Assembly: GCA_038210135.1 (NCBI GenBank) | Contig: JBBQWZ010000005.1 | Coordinates: 106,041-170,040, forward strand | Length of the DNA: 64,000 nucleotides | Source of the DNA: JBBQWZ01 sp038210135 | Lineage (GTDB): Bacteria > Acidobacteriota > Terriglobia > Bryobacterales > Bryobacteraceae | Direction of reading: 5' to 3' | Part shown: in pieces, positions 41,023 through 48,993 of the stretch | How the letters are laid out: every line of letters starts with the position of its first letter | Position numbering within the stretch: position 1 is the stretch's first letter | The notes under the pieces: model-generated | What the model was told of the DNA's origin: nothing | Databases searched by the model: none | Seen by the model: only the letters and a program-made list of their open reading frames with translations | Position numbers and translations under genes: made by a program

Positions 41023-41508
41023 ATGCCTGAATTCCTGATTCGCGAGGCGGTGGCCGCCGACATTCCGATCGTGCTGAGTTTGATCCGTGAGATGGCAGCG
41101 TACGAGCGAGCGAGCGAGCGGGTCCAGGTGCACGAGGCAAGCCTGCGGAAGTACGTGTTTTCGGACCGCCCGATCGCCACGGTGCTGCTGGCCGAGGAAG
41201 GCGATGAGGCGGTGGGGTATGCAATGATCCTGCCGGTATTTTCGAGCTACGCAGGCGTTCCGAATTTATATCTCGAGGATTTGTTCTTGCGGGAAAGCGT
41301 TCGGAAACGCGGGTACGGCAAGCGGTTCATGGCGTACCTGGCGCGATATGTGAAGCAGCGCGGATACCGGCATCTGGTTTGGAGCGTTCTCGACTGGAAT
41401 GTTCCGTCGATCGAGTTTTATGACCGCCTCAAAGCGACGCGCGAGTCGGACCGTTTCCACTATTCACTCGAAGCGGACGCGCTGGACAATCTGGCGCAGG
41501 TAGACTGA
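41023..41508 (+). CDS. GNAT-family N-acetyltransferase (diamine acetyltransferase-like)
   Basis: The 161-residue protein is close in layout to spermidine/spermine acetyltransferases. It starts FLIREAVAADIPIVLSLIREMA, has YEDLF-like LYLEDLFLRES, then the acetyl-CoA loop RKRGYGKRFMAYLARY, and finally W-x-x-LDWN-x-x-(A/S)I-x-FY (WSVLDWNVPSIEFYDRL). The last motif is typical of that branch. It probably transfers acetyl to a small polyamine or amine (inference). It is divergent from the zinc-ribbon gene and is followed by the D-2-hydroxyacid dehydrogenase gene after 9 bp. Confidence 0.88.
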   Translation: MPEFLIREAVAADIPIVLSLIREMAAYERASERVQVHEASLRKYVFSDRPIATVLLAEEGDEAVGYAMILPVFSSYAGVPNLYLEDLFLRESVRKRGYGKRFMAYLARYVKQRGYRHLVWSVLDWNVPSIEFYDRLKATRESDRFHYSLEADALDNLAQVD

Positions 41509-41517
41509 CAGATACGA

Positions 41518-42486
41518 ATGAAGCTGACCGTACTTGTACTGGGCGATCCGGCCTGGCCTTTTCTAAAGATTCTCGATCGTCTGCCGGCGGATGTGGAAGT
41601 GGTGGTCCGGGGGACGCCGGAGGAATGCATCGCGGAGGCGCCAAGCGCGGACGTGGTGCTGTCATGCTCGTTTGACCACAAGCTATTCCACGCGGCCCTG
41701 CCGCATGCGACGAAGGCGAAATGGCTGCACTCGCTTTCGGCGGGCGTCGAGGGGATGATGTCGCCGGCGCTGGCGGCGCATCCGGCTCCGTTGACGAATG
41801 CGCGGGGCGCGTTCCGGAGATCGCTGGCGGAATTCGTCATTGCGAGCGCGATGTACTTCGCGAAGGAATTCCCGCGGCTGCTACGGCAGCAGAAAGAACG
41901 CTCGTGGGACAACGGATTCACGCCGCATGAATTGCACGGGGCGACGATGGGGATCGTGGGGTACGGCGAAATCGGACGGGCGTGCGCGGAGCGGGCGGTT
42001 CCGTTCGGCATGAAGGTACTGGCGTTGCGGCGGAGGCCGGAGCAATCGGCGGGCGATCCGCTGGTGACGGCGGCGTACGGCCCGGGGCAATTGCTCGAGA
42101 TGCTGCCGCTGTGCGACTACGTGGTGATTGCGGCTCCGAACACGGCGGAGACGAAGCGGTTGATCGGCGAGCGGGAACTGGCGGCGATGAAGCCGACGGC
42201 GATGTTGATCAACGTCGGGCGCGGCACGATTGTCGACGAGGCGGCGCTGGCGAAGGCGCTTTCGGAGAAGCGGATTCGGGCGGCGGCGCTGGATGTATTC
42301 GACGTGGAGCCGCTGCCGACGGATTCGCCGCTGTGGGATTTGGACAACGTGCTGATTTCGCCGCACTGCGCCGACCGGACGCCGGGCTGGATTGAAGGGG
42401 CTCTCGAGATTTTCATGGAGAACTTTGCACGCTTCGCCGCGGGAGCGCCGCTCGAAAATATTGTGGACAAACATGCCGGATACTGA
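41518..42486 (+). CDS. D-2-hydroxyacid dehydrogenase
   Basis: This NAD(P)-dependent enzyme interconverts 2-oxo and D-2-hydroxy acids. The 322-residue protein has the Rossmann motif GIVGYGEIGRACAERA. It also has INVGRGTIVDEAALAKAL (catalytic Arg region), the Glu in FDVEPLPTDSPLW and the catalytic His in LISPHCADRT. These are the three conserved residues of the family. The exact substrate (glyoxylate, hydroxypyruvate, phosphoglycerate) is undetermined; the lack of an ACT domain excludes classical SerA. Its last 14 bases overlap the dehydratase gene that follows. Confidence 0.9.
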   Translation: MKLTVLVLGDPAWPFLKILDRLPADVEVVVRGTPEECIAEAPSADVVLSCSFDHKLFHAALPHATKAKWLHSLSAGVEGMMSPALAAHPAPLTNARGAFRRSLAEFVIASAMYFAKEFPRLLRQQKERSWDNGFTPHELHGATMGIVGYGEIGRACAERAVPFGMKVLALRRRPEQSAGDPLVTAAYGPGQLLEMLPLCDYVVIAAPNTAETKRLIGERELAAMKPTAMLINVGRGTIVDEAALAKALSEKRIRAAALDVFDVEPLPTDSPLWDLDNVLISPHCADRTPGWIEGALEIFMENFARFAAGAPLENIVDKHAGY

Positions 42487-43438
42487 CATTTCGCTGGTGC
42501 ATATCGAAGAGGCGGCGTGGCGGATCCGGCCGATCGCGCAGAAGACGCCGGTGCTTACGTCGAAGAGCTTCAACACCGCGGCGGGGGTGGAAGCGCAGTT
42601 CAAGTGCGAGAACTTCCAGACCGGCGGTGCGTTCAAGATCCGGGGCGCGGCAAATTTCATTTTTTCGCTGTCCGATGCCGAGAAGCTGAAGGGCGTGGTC
42701 GCGTTTTCGTCGGGCAATCACGCGCAGGCGGTTTCGATTGCTTCGGAGAGGGCGGGGATCAAGGCCACGATCGTGATGCCGGATGATGCTCCGAAGCTGA
42801 AGCTAGCGGCGACGCGGGCGCATGGCGCGGAGGTGATTATCTACGACCGTTTCGAGGGCACCAGCCGCGAGGCGATCGGGAAGAAGATTTCGGCGGAGAC
42901 GGGGGCGATCCTGGTGCCGCCATTCGATCACGCGAAGATTATCGCGGGGCAGGGTACGACGGCGCTTGAATTCCTAAAAGATTGCCCGGACCTGGACACG
43001 CTGGTGGTTTGCGTGGGCGGAGGCGGGCTGCTGTCGGGATGCGCCATTGCGGCGAAGGCGATAAATCCGCGGATCCGAATTTACGGGGTCGAGCCGGAGC
43101 GGGCTAACGACGTCAAACAATCTCTGACGGCGGGTCACATTGTGGAGATCGTGCAGCCGGATACGATCGCGGATGGATTGCGGACTCCGAAGCCGGGCGT
43201 GTTGACGTTTCCGCTGATCCAGAAATTGGTCGAGGACGTGATCCTGGTGACCGAAGACGAAATCCGCGCGGCGGTGAAGTTCATTCTGTTGCGGATGAAG
43301 ATCCTGACGGAGCCGAGCGGCGCGGTGGCCGCCGCGGCCGTTCTGGCAGGAAAGTTGCCGAAGGATGCAAAGCGCGTGGGAATCGTGATTTCGGGCGGAA
43401 ATGTGGATCCGGACGTGTTGACGGCTTGTATTGCTTAG
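42473..43438 (+). CDS. PLP-dependent threonine/serine dehydratase family enzyme
   Basis: The fold-type II PLP enzyme deaminates threonine, serine or 3-hydroxyaspartate. With ATG 42473 it has 321 residues. It carries the PLP lysine in GGAFKIRGAANF, the substrate loop FSSGNHAQAV, the phosphate loop VGGGGLLSG and the terminal Ser-bearing EPSGAVAAAA. It lacks the C-terminal ACT domains of biosynthetic IlvA, so it resembles TdcB or threo-3-hydroxyaspartate ammonia-lyase. Overlap with the D-2-hydroxyacid dehydrogenase gene points to a shared pathway, for example 2-oxo acid formation followed by reduction (inference). Confidence 0.9.
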   Translation: MPDTDISLVHIEEAAWRIRPIAQKTPVLTSKSFNTAAGVEAQFKCENFQTGGAFKIRGAANFIFSLSDAEKLKGVVAFSSGNHAQAVSIASERAGIKATIVMPDDAPKLKLAATRAHGAEVIIYDRFEGTSREAIGKKISAETGAILVPPFDHAKIIAGQGTTALEFLKDCPDLDTLVVCVGGGGLLSGCAIAAKAINPRIRIYGVEPERANDVKQSLTAGHIVEIVQPDTIADGLRTPKPGVLTFPLIQKLVEDVILVTEDEIRAAVKFILLRMKILTEPSGAVAAAAVLAGKLPKDAKRVGIVISGGNVDPDVLTACIA

Positions 43439-43459
43439 GCGGGTCCGCTGAGAGATTGG

Positions 43460-43699
43460 TGACCGCTCCTAACGCGCTTCTTCGGAGCGCTCCTGTCGCG
43501 GCTCGGATTCGGTGATGCCGGTGGCATTTGGTTTAGTACTCAGGCCGCCTGCGTCACGATCTACGAGTGGCGGCTTTGTCGAAAATGGGCTTGGGGGACT
43601 TACGGCGCGCCCGATGGTTCGCTCCGCATCACTTGTACTCGCGGAGGTCCGCTCCCTAACGGTCGCGGTTCGGTGCGGACAATGCGGTTCGGTGCGGAC
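43460..43699. repeat. Dispersed repeats between convergent genes
   Basis: A family-D copy (GACCGCTCCTAACGCGCTTC then TTCGGAGCGCTCC, palindromic AGCGC...GCGCT-like core) is at 43460-43495. A family-C copy is at 43646-43678. A partial tandem duplication of its end (GCGGTTCGGTGCGGAC) is at 43684-43699. No gene is seen in this 264-base gap. Confidence 0.7.
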
Positions 43700-43702
43700 C
43701 GA

Positions 43703-44398
43703 TCAGGCGTGTCTTGCGGTGGTGGTCAGGTCTTTGGTGATGGCGAACTTTACCAGGCCGGCTACGTCATGGATATCGAGCTTGCGCATGAGACTGGCAC
43801 GGTAGGTATCGACGGTTTTGGGGCTTAATGCCAAGCGGGCGGCGATTTCCTTGGCTCGGACTCCCTCGATGAGGAGGGTGAAGACCTGGTACTCGCGCGA
43901 GCTGAGAGAGTCGATGGGGTCGTCGGCGGCTCGGCGTCCGGAGTTGTTCGAGAGGACCAGCTTATTTAGGTCGAGCTGCGGGGAAACGTAGACTCCGCCG
44001 TGCAGGATCTGGTCGAGGGCGTCCATGAGTTGGGATCCGGGCGCGGATTTCAGGACGAACCCGCTGGCGCCGGCTCGTAGCGTTTCGATGACGGTTTTCC
44101 GGTCGCGGCGCAGGGAAAGAATGATGGTTTTGGTGGGGGAGCCGGAAATGCGAATGCGCCGGACCAGCTCAAGGGATACGACGTCCGGGAGGCAGTCGTC
44201 GATGATGGCGATATCGGGACGTAAGGACTCGACCAGCTTTTCCGCCTGTTCGCCTTCGCCGCATTGCGCGACGACTTTATATTGAGGCTGGCTTTCGCAG
44301 AAGGAGGCGATGCCTTCGCGGACCAGCGCGTGTTCTTCGGCCAAGAGAACGGAAACGGATCTCGGTTCCAACATACGGACCTCGATGCGCCGTTTCAT
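43703..44398 (-). CDS. NarL/FixJ-type response regulator
   Basis: This two-component transcription regulator has 231 residues. The receiver domain (about 13-130) has the acidic pair EEHALVREG, the phosphoacceptor Asp in IAIIDDCLPDV, Ser/Thr in TIILSLRRD and Lys in GFVLKSAPG. The LuxR-type HTH (about 165-225) has LSSREYQVFTLLIEGVRAKE, IAARLALSPKTVDTYRASLM and RKLDIH. GGAGG lies 6 bases before the ATG. The STAS and ATPase genes lie upstream on the same strand but are separated by a terminator, so it is probably a separate unit. No histidine kinase is adjacent. Confidence 0.9.
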   Translation of the reverse strand: MKRRIEVRMLEPRSVSVLLAEEHALVREGIASFCESQPQYKVVAQCGEGEQAEKLVESLRPDIAIIDDCLPDVVSLELVRRIRISGSPTKTIILSLRRDRKTVIETLRAGASGFVLKSAPGSQLMDALDQILHGGVYVSPQLDLNKLVLSNNSGRRAADDPIDSLSSREYQVFTLLIEGVRAKEIAARLALSPKTVDTYRASLMRKLDIHDVAGLVKFAITKDLTTTARHA

Positions 44399-44510
44399 GG
44401 CGGTCCTCCCACCGGCACGAAAGCGCTTTTTCTCGAATTGGTTCGGCTCACGTACGCATGAGCCTTACGCAAGAGAAGTGAGCGTAAGGGGCCGGAATTC
44501 TCCGACGAAA

Positions 44511-44551
44511 CACAAAAGAGTACCGCCTTCCCGTCGGGGAACGCGGTACTC
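44511..44551 (-). terminator. Terminator of the STAS gene
   Basis: GAGTACCGC at 44518-44526 pairs with GCGGTACTC at 44543-44551, with an inner TTCCC/GGGAA pairing. On the minus strand it is followed by TTTTGTGTTT. It lies 11 bp after the stop of the STAS gene. Confidence 0.85.
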
Positions 44552-44562
44552 CTTTAAAAGGA

Positions 44563-44907
44563 CTAGCTGAAACTACGAACGGCTTCCGCTTCGTCGTCAA
44601 ATACTTCGAAGACGGTGTACAACTTAGTGATTTGCAGGAGATCCTTGACGCGCTTGCTCAAGCCGAGTAGCTTCAACTGTCCGCCCAGGTTGGTGATAGT
44701 GGTGAAACCGGAGACCATTTCGCCGATGCCTGAGCTATCGATGTAAGAAACCTCGCCGAGGCTTAGCAGGACTTTCTTGTGTCCGGCGTTCGCCAAATCC
44801 CTGATGGTATCGCGAAAGGCACTGGCGCCTTCACCGAGAGTAATGCGGCCGGCCGCATCGATCACGGTGACGTCGCCGACCTGGCGAGTAGACATTTTCA
44901 CGCTCAC
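44563..44907 (-). CDS. STAS-domain anti-sigma factor antagonist (SpoIIAA/RsbV-like)
   Basis: The 114-residue protein starts at GTG 44907 with AGGAGG 8 bases upstream. The fold is STAS: VGDVTVIDAAGRITLGEG, HKKVLLSLGEVSYIDSSGIG and GGQLKLLGLSKRVKDLLQ. The Ser in IDSSGIGEM is the residue phosphorylated by the cognate kinase in SpoIIAA/RsbV. When unphosphorylated it would bind the anti-sigma kinase and free a sigma factor. A kinase-like ATPase gene lies 129 bp upstream; no sigma factor or PP2C phosphatase is nearby. Confidence 0.9.
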   Translation of the reverse strand: MSVKMSTRQVGDVTVIDAAGRITLGEGASAFRDTIRDLANAGHKKVLLSLGEVSYIDSSGIGEMVSGFTTITNLGGQLKLLGLSKRVKDLLQITKLYTVFEVFDDEAEAVRSFS

Positions 44908-45036
44908 TGTATTTCCTCCTCGATTAATCGAAAACCGTTCAAAAAAACTTTTCCCGCCGGTCGTTCAGGGACCGGGCCAGGGCTCCGCGGCAGCCACGGA
45001 AGGAAAGACACCGCCTGATGCGATTTCGATCCCGCC

Positions 45037-45471
45037 TTAGCTGGCGAGCTTCTTCATAATCCGAACCTCGGTCCCTTTCGGAGACCGATTATGTACTGAA
45101 AACTCGTCCATAAACGCCTGCATGAGGAGCAGGCCGCGGCCGGAGTGGCGCAGAAGATTTTCTTCGGCCAGCGGATCCGGCAGGTTATTCCGATCAAAGC
45201 CGTCGCCTTCGTCGCCGATGACGACCGTAATGCGGTCCGACTCATGGGTCAGGGTGAAATGAACCTTTTTCCTGGCGTTATATCGATTGCCGTGGACTAC
45301 GGCGTTGACCATGCATTCGCGGACCGACATGCCGATCTTATGCAGATCATCTTCGTCGAAGCCGACTTCGGTGGCGGCTTTCAAAACGGCTTCTTCGGCT
45401 GCGTCCACGCTTTCGAGCGTGGAGTCCAGCAAAGTCTCGGATTGTTGTTCTTTTCCTTGCTGTTCCGCCAT
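45037..45471 (-). CDS. HATPase_c_2 anti-sigma-type serine kinase (RsbW-like)
   Basis: The 144-residue protein (ATG 45469-45471; an ATG at 45495 is also in frame) is a GHKL ATPase with the N-box VRECMVNAVVHGNRYN, the G1 box GDEGDGF and the G2 region GRGLLLMQAFMDEFSV. This order is that of SpoIIAB/RsbW anti-sigma kinases. It may phosphorylate the STAS protein encoded downstream and hold a sigma factor (inference). It lies upstream of the STAS gene on the same strand; the gap of 129 bp may contain a promoter. Confidence 0.87.
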   Translation of the reverse strand: MAEQQGKEQQSETLLDSTLESVDAAEEAVLKAATEVGFDEDDLHKIGMSVRECMVNAVVHGNRYNARKKVHFTLTHESDRITVVIGDEGDGFDRNNLPDPLAEENLLRHSGRGLLLMQAFMDEFSVHNRSPKGTEVRIMKKLAS

Positions 45472-45743
45472 AGGGCCGATGGCTCTCGCAAACATCGCGA
45501 AGCATTCAAGTTAAAAGAGTGGAAGAGTGAAAGTCAAGCTCCGGGGCGGAGCGGGCGGGCCACTGGCCATCGACCACCGGGCCGTCGAGCCATCGGGACA
45601 TATAGATTCCTGAACGGCAGACTTATGCCTTCGAGGATCCAGAAGTGGCGCCGGGGTTGAGACTAGCAGAGCCTGGATAGGCGGGGTAGTCCACGGGCTC
45701 GGTGTAACTTGACGGACCGGCGTCCTATGTCACACTGACCGTG

Positions 45744-47546
45744 ATGATCCGCTTAGTCGCGTGGTTGATTGCGGCCTCTGGGTTGTGGGCCCAATCGCCT
45801 GCGCCGCCGTCCTATAAAGCAGCTTCTCCGCCGAAAGAATCGCTGGTAGTTACCGGCACGTTCGAACCAATTCCGCTTGAGGAGGCGGACCGGGCGGTCA
45901 CCTCGTGGGTGCTCGACGACAAGCAGCGGGTGTTGATCCAGACGATGTTCGACCTGTTGCGGTTGGATGCGTCGATCGACGTGCGAGGGCGCGCTCCGAA
46001 CGGGGTGCAGACGGATATCTCGATCCGCGGGGCGGGCTTCGGGCAGACGCTGGTCTTGCTCGACGGACTGCGGCTGAACGACGCGCAAAGTGGGCATCAT
46101 AATTTCGACGTGCCGCTCCCGGCAGACGCGATCGGGCGGGTGGAAGTGCTGCGCGGTGCGGGCTCGGCGCTGTATGGCTCGGATGCGGTGGGCGGCGTGG
46201 TGAACGTGATTACGCGGGTTCCGGAGGCGTGGGAGGTCCGGCTGCGGACGGCGTTCGGGAATTTTGGCGTCAATCAGGAGAGCGCGTCGCTGGATTTGGT
46301 AGGGAAGGATTTCACGGAGACGTTGGCGGCGTCGCGGGATTTTTCGAGCGGGTTCGCGGCGAACCGGGACTACCGGAATCTATCGATGGCTTCGTTGACG
46401 CATTGGCGGTCTGGGCTGGGCGCGGGGAATCTAACGTTGGCGACGAACGACCGGCCATTCGGGGCGGACCAGTTTTACGGCAACTTCAATTCGTGGGAGC
46501 GGACGCGGGGTTGGTTCGCTGCGATTTCGCAGGAGTTGGGCGCGAATACGACAGCGGCGTTCGGGTACCGGAGGCACACGGATTTGTTCGTGCTGTATCG
46601 GGATCGACCGCGGGTGTTCGAGAACCGGCATTCGGACGAGAGCTATCAGGCTTCGATTCGCAGGCGCGACGGGTTGGCGGAGAACGTGTCGCTGCATTAC
46701 GGCATCGAAGGATACCGGGATTCGGTCGAGAGCACGAACTTAGGGAATCACGATCGGGCGCGTGGTGCGGGTTATGTGGCGCTGGACGTGCGGGCGTTAA
46801 AGCGGTTCTCGTTTTCGGTGGGAGGGCGGGAGGAGTTCTTCACCGGTGGGCGGAAGGAATTCAGTCCGACGGCTTCAGCGGCCGCGTGGCTGTCGCCGCA
46901 TTGGAAGATCCGGGCGAGCGCCAGTAGGGCGTTCCGGCTGCCGACGTACACGGACTTGTACTATCACGATCCAGCCAATGTGGGCTCGCCGAATTTGCGT
47001 CCGGAGAGTGCGTGGGGTTATGAGGGCGGCGTCGAATGGACGCGGGGGCGGGTGCGAGCGGAGGGAACGGTGTTCCATCGGCGGGAGAAGGACGACATCG
47101 ATTACGTCCGGGCGTCGGTGCTCGATATCTATCGCGCTACCAATTTCCAGCGGCTCAACTTTACCGGCGTGGAGGCTGCGGTCGTGGTGCGGGCGCGGCC
47201 GGCGCAGTGGCTGGATTTCCGCTTTACGACGCTGCATGGCGTTCAGGACGTGCTCGGTGCGCTGCAGTCGAAGTATTCGTTCAACTATCCGCGCAACAGC
47301 GCCACGATGAACTGGCGTGGAGAGCTTCCGCACGGGTTTCTGTTCCGGACGAGAATCGGCGCGGTGGACAGGTTGGGACGGGATCCGTATGCGGTGTGGG
47401 ATGTGTATGGAGCAAAGAGGATCGGCCGGTGGACTCCGTTTGTGCAGCTGACGAATCTGACGGCGACGTCGTATCAGGAGATCATCGGCGTGCAGACTCC
47501 GGGGCGCGCCGTGGTGGGCGGCGTGGAGTTCCGGGGGCGTTGGTAA
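45744..47546 (+). CDS. TonB-dependent outer-membrane receptor
   Basis: This outer-membrane active transporter has 600 residues from ATG 45744 (a GTG 3 bases earlier is possible). It has a signal peptide (MIRLVAWLIAASGLWAQ). The TonB box-like ESLVVTGT opens a plug domain with TDISIRGAGFGQTLVLLDGLRLND and RVEVLRGAGSALYGSDAVGGVVNVI. The barrel ends with an aromatic residue (VEFRGRW), the outer-membrane insertion signal. It resembles BtuB/vitamin-type receptors, but no cobalamin riboswitch was found in the 248-bp leader. Codons are strongly G-rich. Confidence 0.92.
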   Translation: MIRLVAWLIAASGLWAQSPAPPSYKAASPPKESLVVTGTFEPIPLEEADRAVTSWVLDDKQRVLIQTMFDLLRLDASIDVRGRAPNGVQTDISIRGAGFGQTLVLLDGLRLNDAQSGHHNFDVPLPADAIGRVEVLRGAGSALYGSDAVGGVVNVITRVPEAWEVRLRTAFGNFGVNQESASLDLVGKDFTETLAASRDFSSGFAANRDYRNLSMASLTHWRSGLGAGNLTLATNDRPFGADQFYGNFNSWERTRGWFAAISQELGANTTAAFGYRRHTDLFVLYRDRPRVFENRHSDESYQASIRRRDGLAENVSLHYGIEGYRDSVESTNLGNHDRARGAGYVALDVRALKRFSFSVGGREEFFTGGRKEFSPTASAAAWLSPHWKIRASASRAFRLPTYTDLYYHDPANVGSPNLRPESAWGYEGGVEWTRGRVRAEGTVFHRREKDDIDYVRASVLDIYRATNFQRLNFTGVEAAVVVRARPAQWLDFRFTTLHGVQDVLGALQSKYSFNYPRNSATMNWRGELPHGFLFRTRIGAVDRLGRDPYAVWDVYGAKRIGRWTPFVQLTNLTATSYQEIIGVQTPGRAVVGGVEFRGRW

Positions 47547-47560
47547 TTGCTGGTGTTCGT

Positions 47561-47716
47561 TTCTGCCGTGCTCCTTCGGAGCACTCCAGGCGCGGCCCGC
47601 GGATTTGGGCGCTTAACTGCGCTTGGGCTTCGCCCCTCGCTGGGTATGAGAAGAAGTCCGCTCCCTTACGGTCGCGGTTCGGTGCCCGAGACCCCTCGCT
47701 GAAGCTCGGGGTTCAA
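47561..47716. repeat. Dispersed repeats: partial D and C+B composite
   Basis: A partial family-D copy (CTGCCGTGCTCCTTCGGAGC) starts near 47563. A C+B composite is at 47655-47716, like the one at 40171-40231. No gene is seen in this gap between the convergent TonB receptor and GNAT genes. Confidence 0.7.
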
Positions 47717-47735
47717 TCGACAAGCCGCGCTCGAT

Positions 47736-48281
47736 TTACCTAGGTTTCCAATCCTGGACTAACATGCTGAAGAGTCGGGCGTCGAGGAATTGGCCGTTGA
47801 CTAAGTGCGACTCGCGCATCACTCCTTCTTCGAGGAAGCCGAGGCGCTTGGGGATCGCGGCACTACGCTCGTTGCCGACGGCGCAGACGATTTCGACGCG
47901 GTGGAGTTTCCATTCGGCGAAGGCGTGGGTGGTAAGCAGTCGGACGCAATCGGACATGATGCCGCGTCCGACGAATTCGCGGCCGAGCCAATAGCCGATT
48001 TCTACGCGCTGGTAGAGCTTGTGGATGGCGTGCGTGCCAACGACTCCAGCGAACTGGCCGTCCACCCAGATTCCGATTCCGCAGCCTTCGCCGGCGGCGA
48101 ACATTTTGAGCTGAGAATCGATCCAGGTTTCGATGTCGGCAATGGAGTTTGAATTGTCCACCCAGGAGAGCCATTCGCGCAGGTGAGTGCGGTCGTGTTC
48201 GACGCGATCCCAGATGACCGGCGCGTGACGCATCTCGACATAGCGAAGCTCCACGCCGGGGCGGAGAGTGTGGGAGAACAT
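47736..48281 (-). CDS. RimJ/RimL-type GNAT N-acetyltransferase
   Basis: The 181-residue protein has the RimJ/L layout: LRPGVELRYVEMRHAPVIWDRV, a helix with DSQLKMFAAGEGCGIGIWVDG, then the acetyl-CoA-binding GYWLGREFVGRGIMSDCVRLLTTHAF. LHRVEIVCAVGNERSAAIPKRLGF follows, the usual final strand-helix pair. Members acetylate ribosomal protein N-termini or small molecules. The substrate is unknown. The metallophosphoesterase gene lies 104 bp upstream on the same strand. Confidence 0.9.
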   Translation of the reverse strand: MFSHTLRPGVELRYVEMRHAPVIWDRVEHDRTHLREWLSWVDNSNSIADIETWIDSQLKMFAAGEGCGIGIWVDGQFAGVVGTHAIHKLYQRVEIGYWLGREFVGRGIMSDCVRLLTTHAFAEWKLHRVEIVCAVGNERSAAIPKRLGFLEEGVMRESHLVNGQFLDARLFSMLVQDWKPR

Positions 48282-48317
48282 GGTCCATTTTATGCGAGCG
48301 GCGGCGGGTGCAGCGTC

Positions 48318-48352
48318 GTGACCGCTCCTGCCGTGCTCCTTCGCAGCAGTTT
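48318..48352. repeat. Dispersed intergenic repeat, family D
   Basis: GTGACCGCTCCTGCCGTGCT then CCTTCGCAGCAG matches the family-D copies at 43460 and 47563. The gap otherwise shows nothing. Confidence 0.55.
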
Positions 48353-48384
48353 GGTAGTGGCTCGGATTTGGCTCTGGCGTCGAC

Positions 48385-48978
48385 TCACAAAGTGAGCAAG
48401 AACCCGCCCTTGCCGACGTTCATTGCTTGCGTAGCCCCCATTTGGATGACGGCGCCTTCTGCTTCGTGGATGTGTCCGCAGAAGAAGTGGGTTGGCTGGG
48501 TCTCTTCGATGAATTTGCGGACGGCTGGGGAGCCGGCGTGCAGGCCTGGCTTGATTTGATCGAGAGCGGTTTCCTTGGGCGGGCAGTGGCAGACAAGGAC
48601 CAACGGTTTCATATCCGCGAATGGCAGGAGACGGCGGGTCAGTTCTTCTTCAGAATATTCGCCCGGAGTGTTGAACGGTGTAATGTTTGAATACCCGAGC
48701 GCGGCGAGGTGGGTTCCGTTGATTTCGAGCGTCTTGCCATGCAAATTGTGGAAGCCGTACTGCGCACAAAAGCGCTCGATGTCAGATTCGGATTCGTGGT
48801 TGCCAGGAATCAGATACACGCGCTCTTTCTTAGGTAATAGATGAGGCGCCATCTTCTCAAAGCCCTTGGCGAAGGTGACCAAATCTCCGGCGCAGATGTA
48901 GTAGTCGGCTTCGGTTTTCATCAGACGGGCGAGGGCCTGCTGGTCGTTGTGGATGTCGGAAAAGATCAGGACGCGCAT
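48385..48978 (-). CDS. Metallophosphoesterase (calcineurin-like)
   Basis: The 197-residue cytoplasmic protein has all five di-metal motifs: FSDIHND, CAGDLV, PGNHES, LVCHCPP and CGHIHEAEGA. The length is that of small YfcE/MJ0936-type phosphodiesterases. The substrate may be a cyclic nucleotide or phosphodiester; it cannot be settled. The esterase gene lies 16 bp upstream on the same strand, so the two are probably co-transcribed. Confidence 0.92.
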   Translation of the reverse strand: MRVLIFSDIHNDQQALARLMKTEADYYICAGDLVTFAKGFEKMAPHLLPKKERVYLIPGNHESESDIERFCAQYGFHNLHGKTLEINGTHLAALGYSNITPFNTPGEYSEEELTRRLLPFADMKPLVLVCHCPPKETALDQIKPGLHAGSPAVRKFIEETQPTHFFCGHIHEAEGAVIQMGATQAMNVGKGGFLLTL

Positions 48979-48993
48979 AGAGAACTCTCGATG

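Noticed and set aside
45496..45743. Cobalamin riboswitch before the TonB receptor
   Set aside because: Only an isolated GCCACTGG is found; the other conserved blocks are missing.
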